Shown here: positions 36,673 through 45,648 of the stretch, piece after piece
How positions within the stretch are numbered: the first letter of the stretch is position 1
Layout: every line of letters begins with the position of its first letter
DNA from: Citrobacter europaeus
GTDB lineage: Bacteria > Pseudomonadota > Gammaproteobacteria > Enterobacterales > Enterobacteriaceae
Direction of reading: 5' to 3'
Assembly (NCBI GenBank): GCA_020099315.1
Contig: CP083650.1
Location: 682,001-746,000 of the forward strand
Length of the DNA: 64,000 nt
Notes under the pieces: generated by a model
What the model was told of the DNA's origin: nothing
Seen by the model: only the letters and a program-made list of their open reading frames with translations
Databases searched by the model: none
Made by a program: the position numbers and the translations under genes

Positions 36673-38047
36673 GAGGCATGCCCAGTACGCGTATCAGCTC
36701 TTCAAATGTCGTTAGCCCTTGTTCGACTGCCTGGCAACCAGTTTCGAAAAGCGTACTCATCCCCAATTGCTTTGCATCTGACTCCACTTCTTCTGCGGAC
36801 GTACCGTTGGCGATGCTCTGGCGCAATGCCGGCGTAACGGGGAGTACTTCAAACAATGCCGTACGACCATAAAATCCTTGATAGCAATGTTCACAGCCAG
36901 TGGCCTGCCAATGTGGCAGTGGCGCAGGCCATATCGCTTCCGGGAGCGCGATCGGCGTTTCCAGTCGTTGTCGGCAATGGGGACACAATTTTCTCACCAA
37001 CCGCTGCGCAATGACGAGCGTCAGCGCGGAGGCGATCATCCAGCGTGCGACCCCCATTTGCTGCAGGCGTATCAGCGTTTCAGTGGTGGAGTTAGTGTGC
37101 AGTGTTGATAGAACCAAATGACCGGTTTGTGCGGCTTTTAGGGCTATTTCAGCCGTTTCGCCATCGCGGATTTCACCCACCATGATAATGTCGGGATCCT
37201 GGCGCAGCAGCGCGCGTAATACGCCCTGAAAAGTGAGACCGGCGCGAGGATGAATTTGCGTCTGGTTAAGACCTGCGATCGGGATTTCTACCGGATCTTC
37301 TACGCTACAAAGATTCATATCCGGGGTGTTTCGGGTTTGCAGCGCACTGTACAGCGTGACTGTTTTACCGCTCCCGGTCGGTCCGGTGACCAGAATCAAC
37401 CCCTGAGGCTGCTGTAACGCGTGCGAAAATGCGCCCAGTTGCGCGTCCTGCATTCCTAGCGCGGCGATCTCCAGCGTTTGATCGACCTGATGCAGTAGCC
37501 GCAGCACTACTTTTTCGCCATAGCGACAGGGCAGGGTGGCGATGCGAAACGAGACCGGCTCTCCAGAAATCTCAACGGTAAATTGTCCGTCTTGCGCAAG
37601 TCTGTGCTCGGCAATATCCAGACTGCCTAAAACTTTTAGTCTTGCAGTGATAGCGATGCCCATCTCAGTTGTGACTTCCGGTAAAGCATGCAGTACGCCA
37701 TCTACACGTAATCTGATTCGGTAGTGATTTTCCGCTGGCTCAATATGAATATCAGAAGCCCGTTGCACCAGAGCAGAATGAAACGTCTGATTCAGCAGGT
37801 CTGCTGCGCTGGCGCTGCTTTTGGTAACTACAGCCGGGAGCATGTTCCGCGGCGTATGCGTGTGGCCTTCCATTTGCTGACGCGTCCAGCAGACAATGTC
37901 TATACGTCGGGTGGTGGCAAAATGCAGCGCGTCCAGAAGTTCGTGGGACGGGGCATCCACGACGGCGATGTGCACCACTTCATTGTCTGCATCCAGTAAT
38001 ATTCCCTGATAACGTTGGCACAGTGCCGTAAGTTGGGTGGTATTCAT
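36662..38047 (-). CDS. hofB: type IV pilus assembly ATPase HofB
   Basis: HofB is the GspE/PilB-type ATPase that would power polymerisation of the PpdD pilin. The 461-residue protein has the HIEPAENHYRIRLRVDG N2-domain stretch near 101-117, the Walker A site GPTGSGKT at 222-229, the Asp box and the Walker B region (DIIMVGEIRDGETAEIALKAA), and the zinc-binding cysteines CPHC and CEHC near 362 and 390. It is intact. Nine bases separate it from ppdD. Confidence 0.95.
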   Translation of the reverse strand: MNTTQLTALCQRYQGILLDADNEVVHIAVVDAPSHELLDALHFATTRRIDIVCWTRQQMEGHTHTPRNMLPAVVTKSSASAADLLNQTFHSALVQRASDIHIEPAENHYRIRLRVDGVLHALPEVTTEMGIAITARLKVLGSLDIAEHRLAQDGQFTVEISGEPVSFRIATLPCRYGEKVVLRLLHQVDQTLEIAALGMQDAQLGAFSHALQQPQGLILVTGPTGSGKTVTLYSALQTRNTPDMNLCSVEDPVEIPIAGLNQTQIHPRAGLTFQGVLRALLRQDPDIIMVGEIRDGETAEIALKAAQTGHLVLSTLHTNSTTETLIRLQQMGVARWMIASALTLVIAQRLVRKLCPHCRQRLETPIALPEAIWPAPLPHWQATGCEHCYQGFYGRTALFEVLPVTPALRQSIANGTSAEEVESDAKQLGMSTLFETGCQAVEQGLTTFEELIRVLGMPHVS

Positions 38048-38056
38048 CTCTTTTCC

Positions 38057-38494
38057 TTAATTGGTGTCGAAACGGAAAACGTCTTCACAGGCTTGTTGCA
38101 GTGCGCTGTCATTCTGGATGACGCAGTTACGACTCCAGCCAGTAATGCCGTTGGCATTGTCCCAACCTGGCGTCATGGTGATGGTTAGTCCGTTCAGACT
38201 TTCTTGTCCGCTGAGGCTGACCACCCCTTTTTCAACGCTCATGGCGGAGACATAACGGGTAGTGGCTGGAGAAGGGATGCCATTCGTTCCGGCATCGCAG
38301 GTTGCTGTTCCGCCATGCTCAAGCGCACAAAGCTCAACCGCCGTGCGATAGGGAACAAAGGTTTGCAGCATGTCTGTCAGCGCAGCTTTGCGCAGATAGT
38401 TTTGATAGGCCGGAATGCCGATGGCGCTAAGGATGGCAATAATGCCAATGACCACCATGAGTTCGATAAGCGTGAAGCCGCGTTGCTTGTCCAT
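38057..38494 (-). CDS. ppdD: prepilin peptidase-dependent major pilin PpdD
   Basis: PpdD is the major type IVa pilin of enterics. The 145-residue prepilin has a six-residue leader (MDKQRG) followed by the hydrophobic FTLIELMVVIGIIAILSAI; cleavage is expected between Gly6 and Phe7. Glu at mature position 5 is present. Two cysteine pairs occur in the globular head. It is first in the ppdD-hofB-hofC operon. A possible CRP-S site lies 127 bases upstream of the start. Confidence 0.96.
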   Translation of the reverse strand: MDKQRGFTLIELMVVIGIIAILSAIGIPAYQNYLRKAALTDMLQTFVPYRTAVELCALEHGGTATCDAGTNGIPSPATTRYVSAMSVEKGVVSLSGQESLNGLTITMTPGWDNANGITGWSRNCVIQNDSALQQACEDVFRFDTN

Positions 38495-38620
38495 CGTTCG
38501 CTCCTTGAGTTAGCTGGCGCTACTTTGGCAAACGGTCGGGGTCACGGCGAGAGGCAAAAAACAGAATGGGAAGGCGGGTTCCGAGGATCTTTACGAGATT
38601 ACAGAATCAAACAACGTATT

Positions 38621-38636
38621 TGCGAAGAGGCTCGAA
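38621..38636 (-). promoter_or_regulatory. possible CRP-S (Sxy-dependent) site upstream of ppdD
   Basis: The 16-base motif TGCGA-N6-TCGAA (TTCGA-N6-TCGCA on the coding strand) matches the CRP-S variant TGCGA-N6-TCGCA at nine of ten defined positions. CRP-S sites need the competence regulator Sxy as well as CRP, and ppdD is an established member of that regulon in E. coli. The site is a motif match without energetic or binding support. Confidence 0.45.
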
Positions 38637-38642
38637 GAAACT

Positions 38643-38673
38643 GCCGGATAGCGGCGAAAACGCCTTCTCCGGC
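38643..38673. repeat. REP element between ppdD and nadC
   Basis: GCCGGATAGCGGCG...CGCCTTCTCCGGC is a complete REP palindrome of about 31 bases in the ppdD-nadC gap, behind the nadC stop codon. Confidence 0.85.
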
Positions 38674-38724
38674 ATGCAGAATGGCCCGATAAGCGAAATC
38701 ACTACCGGGCTAAACCATCAGTAT

Positions 38725-39618
38725 TTAGCGAAAACGCATCGAGAGATCGAGTGCGCGAACATGCTTGGTCAGTGCGCCAACAGAGATGAAATCCACGCCG
38801 GTTTCGGCAAATTCGCGCAGCGTTTCATAGGTGACGTTACCCGACACTTCCAGACGCGCCTGGCCGTTGGTGCGTTTGACCGCTTCACGCATTTGGTCAG
38901 TTTCGAAATTATCGAGCATGATGATGTCGGCCCCGGCTTTCAGCGCGTCATCAAGTTCATCCAGGCTTTCCACTTCGACTTCAACCGGCACATCCGGGTG
39001 CAGCCAGAAGGCTTTTTCAACGGCCTGACGTACTGAGCCAGAAGCAATAATGTGGTTTTCTTTAATAAGGAAAGCGTCAGAAAGCCCCAGGCGATGATTC
39101 GCGCCGCCGCCGCACAATACGGCGTATTTCAGGGCGGTGCGCAGCCCAGGCAGGGTTTTACGCGTGTCCAGCAACTGGGTTTTTGTTCCCGCCAGCAGGT
39201 CGACGTATTTACGCACTTCGCTCGCCACACCTGAAAGGGTCTGCACAAAATTAAGCGCGGTACGTTCGCCGGTCAGCAGCACGCGGGAAGGGCCGTCCAG
39301 TTCAAACAGCGGCTGATTGGCCTTGATGCTGTCGCCATCTTCAACATGCCAGGTGATGTTGACATCATCGCCAGCCAGTTGAATAAAGACTTCCTCCACC
39401 CAGCGTTTCCCACAAAAAACGCCATCTTCGCGGGTGATCACGGTGGCGTGGGAGCGCATATCTTCGGGCAAAAGCTGTGCGGTGATATCGTTATTGGCAT
39501 CAACTTCTCCGCCTAAATCTTCACGCAGCGCCTGAGCTACAGCGGCAGGGATATCCAGATTTATGCGTTCCAACAGCGCGTCACGTCGGTAGTCAGGGTT
39601 ATAGCGGCGAGGCGGCAT
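38725..39618 (-). CDS. nadC: quinolinate phosphoribosyltransferase
   Basis: NadC converts quinolinate and PRPP to nicotinate mononucleotide in de novo NAD synthesis. I chose the ATG at 39618 (297 residues, MPPRRYNPDYRRDALL), the family length; the longer frame adds 14 unlikely residues. The PRPP and quinolinate contact segment LDTRKTLPGLRTALKYAVLCGGG lies near 137-159 and the alpha/beta barrel ends with ISVGALTKHVRALDLSMRF. It is divergent from ampD. Confidence 0.97.
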   Translation of the reverse strand: MPPRRYNPDYRRDALLERINLDIPAAVAQALREDLGGEVDANNDITAQLLPEDMRSHATVITREDGVFCGKRWVEEVFIQLAGDDVNITWHVEDGDSIKANQPLFELDGPSRVLLTGERTALNFVQTLSGVASEVRKYVDLLAGTKTQLLDTRKTLPGLRTALKYAVLCGGGANHRLGLSDAFLIKENHIIASGSVRQAVEKAFWLHPDVPVEVEVESLDELDDALKAGADIIMLDNFETDQMREAVKRTNGQARLEVSGNVTYETLREFAETGVDFISVGALTKHVRALDLSMRFR

Positions 39619-39705
39619 GATAAAACTCCAAATTGCTAACGAATCATAAGGTGGAAACATGCTACCCTGAACCTGATATGAGCACCACCAATAAGGAGAT
39701 TCTGC

Positions 39706-40269
39706 ATGTTGTTAGACGAGGGCTGGCTGGCAGAGGCGCGACGCGTACCCTCTCCTCATTACGATTGCCGCCCGGATGACGAAAACCCTTCTCTGCTGGT
39801 GGTGCATAATATCAGCCTGCCGCCCGGCGAGTTCGGCGGACCGTGGATTGATGCGCTGTTTACCGGCACGATTGATCCTAATGCCCATCCTTATTTTGCC
39901 GGGATCGCCCATCTGCGCGTGTCGGCCCATTGTTTAATTCGCCGTGATGGTGAAATCGTGCAGTATGTCCCCTTTGATAAACGCGCTTGGCATGCTGGCG
40001 TGTCGAACTATCAAGGGCGCGAACGCTGTAATGATTTTTCAATTGGTATTGAGCTGGAAGGGACGGATACGCTGGCCTATACCGACGCGCAGTACCAGCA
40101 ACTTGCAGCCGTGACCAATGCCCTGATTACGCGTTATCCGGCTATTGCTAACAATATGACAGGACATTGCAATATTGCGCCCGAGCGTAAGACCGATCCC
40201 GGGCCCTCTTTTGACTGGGCAAGGTTTCGCGCCCTGGTCACCCCCTCGTCGCAAAAGGAGATGACATGA
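39706..40269 (+). CDS. ampD: 1,6-anhydro-N-acetylmuramyl-L-alanine amidase AmpD
   Basis: AmpD is a cytoplasmic zinc amidase that removes the stem peptide from anhydro-muropeptides, both recycling the wall and lowering the inducer of AmpC beta-lactamase. The 187-residue protein has zinc ligands His34, His154 and Asp164, with the catalytic Lys162 in the ERKTDPGP loop. The sequence looks nearly identical to the structurally characterised Citrobacter freundii AmpD, from memory. It appears functional, so derepressed AmpC is not predicted from this locus. It overlaps ampE by four bases. Confidence 0.98.
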   Translation: MLLDEGWLAEARRVPSPHYDCRPDDENPSLLVVHNISLPPGEFGGPWIDALFTGTIDPNAHPYFAGIAHLRVSAHCLIRRDGEIVQYVPFDKRAWHAGVSNYQGRERCNDFSIGIELEGTDTLAYTDAQYQQLAAVTNALITRYPAIANNMTGHCNIAPERKTDPGPSFDWARFRALVTPSSQKEMT

Positions 40270-41120
40270 CGCTGTTTACAACATTACTGGTGTTGATTGT
40301 TGAACGCCTGTTTAAGCTGGGTGAGCACTGGCAGCTTGATCACCGGGTTGAAGCATTTTTCCGCCGGGTGAAGCATTTCTCAATGATGCGTACCGTAGGC
40401 ATGGCCCTGATTGCGATGGGGGTGACGTTTCTGCTGTTGCGCGCACTTCATGGACTGCTGTTTAACGTGCCCTTGCTGGTGGTGTGGATCTTAATTGGCT
40501 TGCTGTGTATTGGGGCTGGCAAAACGCGTCTTCATTATCATGCCTATCTGAACGCGGCGGCTCGCGATGACGCTCACGCCCGTGAGGCGATGGCCAGCGA
40601 GCTGACGCTTATCCATGGTGTTCCGCCGGACTGTGATGAGCGTGAGTTCCTGCGCGAACTGCAGAACGCGCTGTTATGGAACAACTTTCGCTTTTATCTG
40701 GCGCCGTTATTCTGGCTGATTGTCGGTGGCCCGTGGGGACCGGTAACGCTGGTGGGTTACGCCTTTTTACGTGCCTGGCAGTCCTGGCTGGCGCGCTATC
40801 AGACCCCGCACCAGCGTTTGCAATCGGGTATTGATGCGATCCTGCATGTGCTGGACTGGATCCCAGTGCGTCTGGCGGGCGTGGTCTATGCGCTGTTAGG
40901 ACACGGCGAGAAGGCGTTGCCAGCCTGGTTTGCATCGCTTGCCGATCTACATACTTCGCAATATCAGGTACTAACGCGCCTGGCGCAGTTCTCTTTGGCG
41001 CGTGAACCCCATACCGATAAAGTCGAAACGCCAAAAGCGGCTGTTTCAATGGCGAAGAAGACTTCGTTTGTGGTGGTGGTGGTCATTGCGCTGCTGACAA
41101 TTTATGGAACACTGATCTAG
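40266..41120 (+). CDS. ampE: inner-membrane protein AmpE
   Basis: AmpE is an inner-membrane protein of the ampDE operon with an unresolved role in beta-lactam signalling. The 284-residue sequence has about four hydrophobic segments (near 45-70, 72-88, 145-170 and the C-terminal 263-282) and a conserved LLWNNFRFYLAPLFWLIVGGPWGP stretch near the third. It overlaps ampD (ATGA) and is followed by a BIME. Confidence 0.95.
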   Translation: MTLFTTLLVLIVERLFKLGEHWQLDHRVEAFFRRVKHFSMMRTVGMALIAMGVTFLLLRALHGLLFNVPLLVVWILIGLLCIGAGKTRLHYHAYLNAAARDDAHAREAMASELTLIHGVPPDCDEREFLRELQNALLWNNFRFYLAPLFWLIVGGPWGPVTLVGYAFLRAWQSWLARYQTPHQRLQSGIDAILHVLDWIPVRLAGVVYALLGHGEKALPAWFASLADLHTSQYQVLTRLAQFSLAREPHTDKVETPKAAVSMAKKTSFVVVVVIALLTIYGTLI

Positions 41121-41126
41121 CGATTG

Positions 41127-41189
41127 TTGCCGGATAGCGGCATAACCGCCTTATCCGGCCTGGCGCATATGTAGGCCGGATAACGGCGC
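41127..41189. repeat. BIME (paired REP) after ampE
   Basis: Two REP units in tandem: TTGCCGGATAGCGG...CCGCCTTATCCGGCC (41127-41160) and GTAGGCCGGATAACGG (41171-41188). They separate the convergent ampE and glycosidase genes. Confidence 0.88.
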
Positions 41190-41195
41190 AATGAC

Positions 41196-42146
41196 TCAAT
41201 ACGTATCCGCTGGCGGCACGCCAAAATCAGGCATCCCGTTTTCGTCCCAGCGCACGAGCTTCAGGCGAGTGTGGCGGTTTGGATCGTACAACGGATCGCC
41301 TTCAATTTCGGTGTAATTTCTCGCGTGGTACACCAGCACATCCTCACCTTCCGGCGTTTGCGTAAAGCTGTTGTGTCCCGGTCCGTACTGGCGGTTTTCG
41401 TAGCTGGTGGAAAAGACCGGGCGTGGTGATTTGTGCCAGTTCTGCGGGTTGAGCGGATCGGCGTTGAGGTCAATCCACAATAATCCCATACAGTAGTTCT
41501 CATCGGTGGCGCTGGCCGAATAGCTGATAAACAGCTTGTCGCCGTGAACCATGACAGCCGGACCTTCGTTGACCCAAAAACCCCGGCATTCCCAGTCATA
41601 CTCTGGATGGCTGAGCATGACTGGCTCGCCTTTAATCGTCCATGGATTTTCCAGCTCAGCGAGATAGATATTGGAGTTGCCGGCGATATCGGGAGATTTT
41701 TGCGCCCACAGATACCACTGTTTTCCCTGGTGATGAAAGGTGGTGGCATCAAGCGCAAAGGTATCAAACTGTGTCTTAATCTGGCCTTTCTCTGTCCACT
41801 TGCCTGCCAGCGGATCGGTGTCCGCACATTCGAGCGCAAACATACGGTGCTGGAACATCCCCAGCTTGTCGAGCGCCTGTGTGTGGGTGGCGGCAAAATA
41901 GATGTACCATTTACCAGCCAGATGATGGATCTCAGGCGCCCAGATGAGTTGGCTCATGGGGCCGCTTTCTGGTTTGCGCCAGACGACAACCGGGACGGCG
42001 GTGCGCAGCCCTTCCAGCGTGTCAGCGCGACGGAGCTCCAGTCGATCGTATTCGGGCACTGAAGCAATGAAATAGTAGTGGCTACCGTCACGTAAAATAA
42101 ACGGGTCGGCACGCTGTTCAATAAAGGGATTAGGCCACTGATTCAT
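41196..42146 (-). CDS. glycoside hydrolase family 43 protein
   Basis: This 316-residue protein has the five-bladed GH43 architecture of arabinosidases and xylosidases. The catalytic base is probably Asp14 in ADPFILRDG, the pKa modulator Asp133 in FALDATTF and the acid Glu194 in VNEGPAV; the GPGHNS motif at 256-261 is a GH43 landmark. There is no signal peptide, so it should act on imported oligosaccharide in the cytoplasm. Its start overlaps the stop of the upstream symporter gene by one base, implying a coupled uptake-and-hydrolysis operon. Exact substrate cannot be read from the sequence. Confidence 0.9.
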   Translation of the reverse strand: MNQWPNPFIEQRADPFILRDGSHYYFIASVPEYDRLELRRADTLEGLRTAVPVVVWRKPESGPMSQLIWAPEIHHLAGKWYIYFAATHTQALDKLGMFQHRMFALECADTDPLAGKWTEKGQIKTQFDTFALDATTFHHQGKQWYLWAQKSPDIAGNSNIYLAELENPWTIKGEPVMLSHPEYDWECRGFWVNEGPAVMVHGDKLFISYSASATDENYCMGLLWIDLNADPLNPQNWHKSPRPVFSTSYENRQYGPGHNSFTQTPEGEDVLVYHARNYTEIEGDPLYDPNRHTRLKLVRWDENGMPDFGVPPADTY

Positions 42147-43552
42147 TAGGCTTTCCTTACGGTTTCAGTCGTTTTTATATCGTGGTATTCATTCAGTTCA
42201 CGGTAGTTGGCGCGACGCTTTTCTAAATCTGCCTGGATTTGCTGCATAAACTCGCGGTCAACTTTCAGCAGACGAACCACGCCTGCGGTAATCAGGTAGC
42301 CTACGCCTGGTATGATGGTAAACAGCAGCATAATACCGTTAATGGCGGAGTCGCTTTGCGCTTTCGCCCCTGCGTCGTAGCCGTACCAGGAGAGCAGGAA
42401 GCCAACCATCGCTCCGGCAATCGCCAGGCCCAGTTTCAGGAAGAACAGGTTGCCGGAAAAGCTGATTCCGGTGATGCGTTTACCGGTTTTCCACTCGCCG
42501 TAGTCATCGACATCCGCCATCAGCGACCAGTGCAGTGGGGAAGGGATCTGATGCAGAATGTTGAGCAGGAAGTAGAGCACCATAATCATCATGGTGGCTT
42601 TTGGATCGAAGAAGTAAAATGCGCCGGAGAAAATCGCCAGGATGATATTGGTCCAGAAGAAGACTTTCAGTTTGCACCAGCGATCGGTTAACACCTTTGC
42701 CAGCATGCTGCCGATCATCATGCCGACAACGCCAAGGCTGATAAACAACGTGGCAAACTGCGTGCTTTGCTGCATAACCCAGGTCACGTAGTACATAGTG
42801 GCGGCCATGCGAATAAAGCCCGGACAGACGTTGCACAAGGTTAACAGCAGAATTTTTACCCACTGATCGTTCTTCCACACGTCCTTCAGGTCTGCTTTTA
42901 AGTCGTCGTTAGTCGGGACCGCAGGACGGACGCGCTCACGCACAGTTGCAAAGCAAAACAGGAACATACACATACCGATGAAGGCAAGGACCGCCATCGC
43001 CATCTGATAGCCTTTGGCTTTGTCTTCTCCACCAAACCAGTCCGCCATGGGCAATAGGGTGAGGGACAGCAGCAGGGTTGCAATACCGACCAATACAAAG
43101 CGATATGACTGGCAGGCGACGCGTTCCTTTGGATCGTTGGTGATGACGCTGCCGAGCGAGCAGTAAGGAATGTTGATTGCCGTATAGGTGATAGAGAGCA
43201 GGAAGTAAGTGACGAACGCATAGATAACTTTGCTGTTATATGTCCACTCAGGGGTGGTAAACATAAGTACGCTGAATAATGCGTAAGGGAAAGCCATCCA
43301 CAAAAGCCATGGACGAAATCGACCATATTTGCTGCGGGTGCGGTCGGCCATCGCGCCCATTATAGGGTCAGTAACGGCATCGATAACGCGTACTGAGAGC
43401 AGTAATACGCCGACCAGGGCAGGCGCCAGACCAAAAATATCTGTATAAAAATAGTTAACAAACAACATGATGGCGCCAAAGATGATGTTGCATCCGGCGT
43501 CGCCCATTCCATAGCCGATCTTTTCTTTCACCGTGAGCTTACTGGTTTCCAT
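42146..43552 (-). CDS. GPH-family sugar:cation symporter
   Basis: This 468-residue membrane protein has about 12 transmembrane segments and the glycoside-pentoside-hexuronide family marks: an N-terminal KLTVKEKIGYGMGDAG, the DPIMGAMADRTRSKYGRFRPW loop near 65-86 and the DVDDYGEWKTGKR loop in the second half. I chose the ATG at 43552 preceded by GGAG, not the GTG three codons earlier. It probably imports the beta-xyloside or arabinoside that the adjacent GH43 enzyme cleaves. E. coli K-12 lacks this pair here; I recall a similar pair in Salmonella. Confidence 0.92.
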   Translation of the reverse strand: METSKLTVKEKIGYGMGDAGCNIIFGAIMLFVNYFYTDIFGLAPALVGVLLLSVRVIDAVTDPIMGAMADRTRSKYGRFRPWLLWMAFPYALFSVLMFTTPEWTYNSKVIYAFVTYFLLSITYTAINIPYCSLGSVITNDPKERVACQSYRFVLVGIATLLLSLTLLPMADWFGGEDKAKGYQMAMAVLAFIGMCMFLFCFATVRERVRPAVPTNDDLKADLKDVWKNDQWVKILLLTLCNVCPGFIRMAATMYYVTWVMQQSTQFATLFISLGVVGMMIGSMLAKVLTDRWCKLKVFFWTNIILAIFSGAFYFFDPKATMMIMVLYFLLNILHQIPSPLHWSLMADVDDYGEWKTGKRITGISFSGNLFFLKLGLAIAGAMVGFLLSWYGYDAGAKAQSDSAINGIMLLFTIIPGVGYLITAGVVRLLKVDREFMQQIQADLEKRRANYRELNEYHDIKTTETVRKA

Positions 43553-43678
43553 CAACTGCACTCCATTAATGAGATATGGAGAGAATTATTGTCTGGCACC
43601 GTTGTTTTTGCGTTGCAGGATAACGCCGCTGATATGGACTAAACAGTCGTGAGTGGGAAAGTGTGAGGCAGGTAACAA

Positions 43679-43701
43679 CCCCCACCCGATGCAGGTGGGG
43701 G
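43679..43701 (-). terminator. hairpin after aroP
   Basis: CCCCCACC and GGTGGGGG pair around a seven-base loop, 10 bases after the aroP stop on the minus strand, followed by TTGTT. It is GC-rich but the T-tract is broken, so termination may be partial. Confidence 0.65.
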
Positions 43702-43710
43702 GAGGGAGAA

Positions 43711-45084
43711 TTAATGCGCTTTAACCGCGCCAGCGGTTTTCTGCTTGCACAGGTAGCCGATGCCAAGAATGGCAATCCATACCGGAATTAAGTATACCGA
43801 AATCGCCATACCCGGCGTCATCAGCATAATCACCAACACCGCAGCCATGAAAATCAGGCACACCCAGTTACCCAGCGGATAAAGCAGCGCCGGGAAGCGT
43901 GTGGTAACGCCCTGCTGCTGTTTGGCTTTGCGGAACTTCATGTGCGCCAGGCTGATCATTGCCCAGTTGATCACCAGTGCGGAAACCACCAGCGCCATCA
44001 GCAGGCCAAAGGCGGATTCCGGCGCCAGGTAGTTGATCAGTACGCACAGCGCCGTAACCAGTGCGGAGACCAGAATGGTGTTTACTGGTACGCCGCGTTT
44101 GTCGACGTTCATCAGCGCTTTTGGCGCATTGCCTTGCTGTGCCAGACCGAACAGCATACGGCTGTTGCAGTATACGCAGCTGTTATAGACAGAAAGGGCG
44201 GCGGTCAACACTACGATGTTCAGGGCATTAGCAACAAAGGTGTCGCCCAGCTCGTGGAAAATAAGGACAAACGGGCTGGTATCTGCCGTGACGCGCGTCC
44301 ACGGCATCAAGGAAAGCAGAACCGCCAGCGAACCTACATAGAAAATCAGGATACGGTAGATAACCTGGTTGGTTGCTTTGGGAATGCTTTGCTCCGGGTT
44401 ATCGGCTTCTGCCGCGGTGATCCCGACCAGCTCCAGCCCACCGAAAGAGAACATAATAATAGCCATCATCATCACCAGACCGGTGAATCCATGCGGTAGG
44501 AAGCCCCCCTGGTCCCACAGGTTACTGACGCTGGCCTGCGGACCGCCGTTGCCGCTAAACAGCAACCAGCCGCCAAACAGGATCATCGCAACCACGGCAA
44601 TGACTTTAATAATGGCAAACCAGAACTCCATTTCGCCAAACACTTTCACGTTGGTCAGGTTGATGGCGTTGATCAGCACGAAGAAGGCCGCCGCAGAAAC
44701 CCAGGTTGGGATCTCTGGATACCAGAATTGGATATATTTACCCACGGCTGTCAGTTCAGCCATGGCAACCAGCACGTACAGAACCCAATAGTTCCAGCCA
44801 GAAGAGAAGCCTGCGAAACCGCCCCAGTATTTATAAGCAAAGTGGCTAAAGGAGCCTGCAACCGGCTCTTCAACCACCATTTCACCTAACTGACGCATAA
44901 TCAAAAAGGCGATAAAGCCGGCAATAGCGTAACCCAGAATAATACCCGGTCCTGCAGACTGGATAACGGATGCGCTACCGAGGAATAACCCGGTACCAAT
45001 CGCGCCACCCAGTGCGATTAGCTGTATATGGCGGTTCTTAAGACCGCGCTTGAGCTGATCGCCATGCTGTTGACTTTCCATCAT
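43711..45084 (-). CDS. aroP: aromatic amino acid permease AroP
   Basis: AroP is a proton-driven general permease for phenylalanine, tyrosine and tryptophan. The 457-residue APC-family protein has 12 membrane segments; the first contains IALGGAIGTGLFLGSA and the GPGIILGYAIAGF turn. Length matches E. coli. It begins with two adjacent ATG codons. TyrR-type boxes lie 93-110 and 229-246 bases upstream, consistent with the known repression by TyrR and aromatic amino acids. Confidence 0.97.
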   Translation of the reverse strand: MMESQQHGDQLKRGLKNRHIQLIALGGAIGTGLFLGSASVIQSAGPGIILGYAIAGFIAFLIMRQLGEMVVEEPVAGSFSHFAYKYWGGFAGFSSGWNYWVLYVLVAMAELTAVGKYIQFWYPEIPTWVSAAAFFVLINAINLTNVKVFGEMEFWFAIIKVIAVVAMILFGGWLLFSGNGGPQASVSNLWDQGGFLPHGFTGLVMMMAIIMFSFGGLELVGITAAEADNPEQSIPKATNQVIYRILIFYVGSLAVLLSLMPWTRVTADTSPFVLIFHELGDTFVANALNIVVLTAALSVYNSCVYCNSRMLFGLAQQGNAPKALMNVDKRGVPVNTILVSALVTALCVLINYLAPESAFGLLMALVVSALVINWAMISLAHMKFRKAKQQQGVTTRFPALLYPLGNWVCLIFMAAVLVIMLMTPGMAISVYLIPVWIAILGIGYLCKQKTAGAVKAH

Positions 45085-45176
45085 TAAACCTCGTGTGTGG
45101 TTTTACTCTTCATATTTCGAGTACTTATTTTTTGAACTACGCAGTAATGCGTGTGTAAGTTTGCAATTCCGTTTGT

Positions 45177-45194
45177 TGTATTAATTAGTTTACA
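45177..45194. promoter_or_regulatory. TyrR box-like site 1 upstream of aroP
   Basis: TGTATT-N6-TTTACA fits the TyrR box pattern TGTAAA-N6-TTTACA, with a perfect right half. It lies 93 bases upstream of the aroP start, in the region where aroP is repressed by TyrR in E. coli. Confidence 0.65.
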
Positions 45195-45312
45195 GATGCT
45201 TTAGATAAAATGTTGCCTTAAGACTTTTGTCTTGATCAGAATAATGATATGCGAGCGCGAATGCACCTGCTTTGTGCGGGGAAGATGACGAGTTGAATAA
45301 AAAGAAACCATT

Positions 45313-45330
45313 TGTAAATACGAGTTTATC
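45313..45330. promoter_or_regulatory. TyrR box-like site 2 upstream of aroP
   Basis: TGTAAA-N6-TTTATC matches the TyrR box with a perfect left half and two mismatches on the right. It is 229 bases from aroP, further than the known aroP boxes, so its role is less certain. Confidence 0.35.
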
Positions 45331-45599
45331 TACCACAAAATTTCCGTTTTGAATTTCTATTCATTAATTGTGGTTGATACGTCGATAAATAAGCAGGTGA
45401 ATCGGTTCAGATGAGATAATATTTCGTTTCAATTCCGTTAAAACTACCCCGTGGTGGGTAAATTTAACATTTGTGCATAGTTACATGTTTGAAACGTTAT
45501 TTCTGTAATGTTGTTAAAATATGCCCCCTTTACTGATTTCAATCAAAACCTGTATGGACAGAAGGTGAATACTTTGTTACTTTAGCGTCAAGAACATGA

Positions 45600-45616
45600 A
45601 ATTGGTAAGACCAATT
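45600..45616. promoter_or_regulatory. PdhR operator
   Basis: The 17-base palindrome AATTGGT-AAG-ACCAATT is a perfect PdhR box, 32 bases before the pdhR ATG. PdhR binds here and represses pdhR-aceE-aceF-lpd until pyruvate accumulates. Confidence 0.95.
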
Positions 45617-45648
45617 GACTCCGGGCAAATGGCTTAAGACAGGAAATC

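Larger units (their letters stand above)
45085..45648. other. divergent regulatory spacer between aroP and pdhR
   Basis: This 564-base stretch has no gene. It is AT-rich and holds two TyrR-like boxes for aroP and a perfect PdhR operator just before pdhR. A run of TTGTTAAAATATGCCCCC at 45512-45529 includes a TAAAAT that could be the pdhR -10. Confidence 0.65.

Noticed and set aside
39706..40269. Possible loss-of-function change in ampD, which would derepress AmpC
   Set aside because: All zinc ligands and the catalytic lysine are intact and the length is normal.
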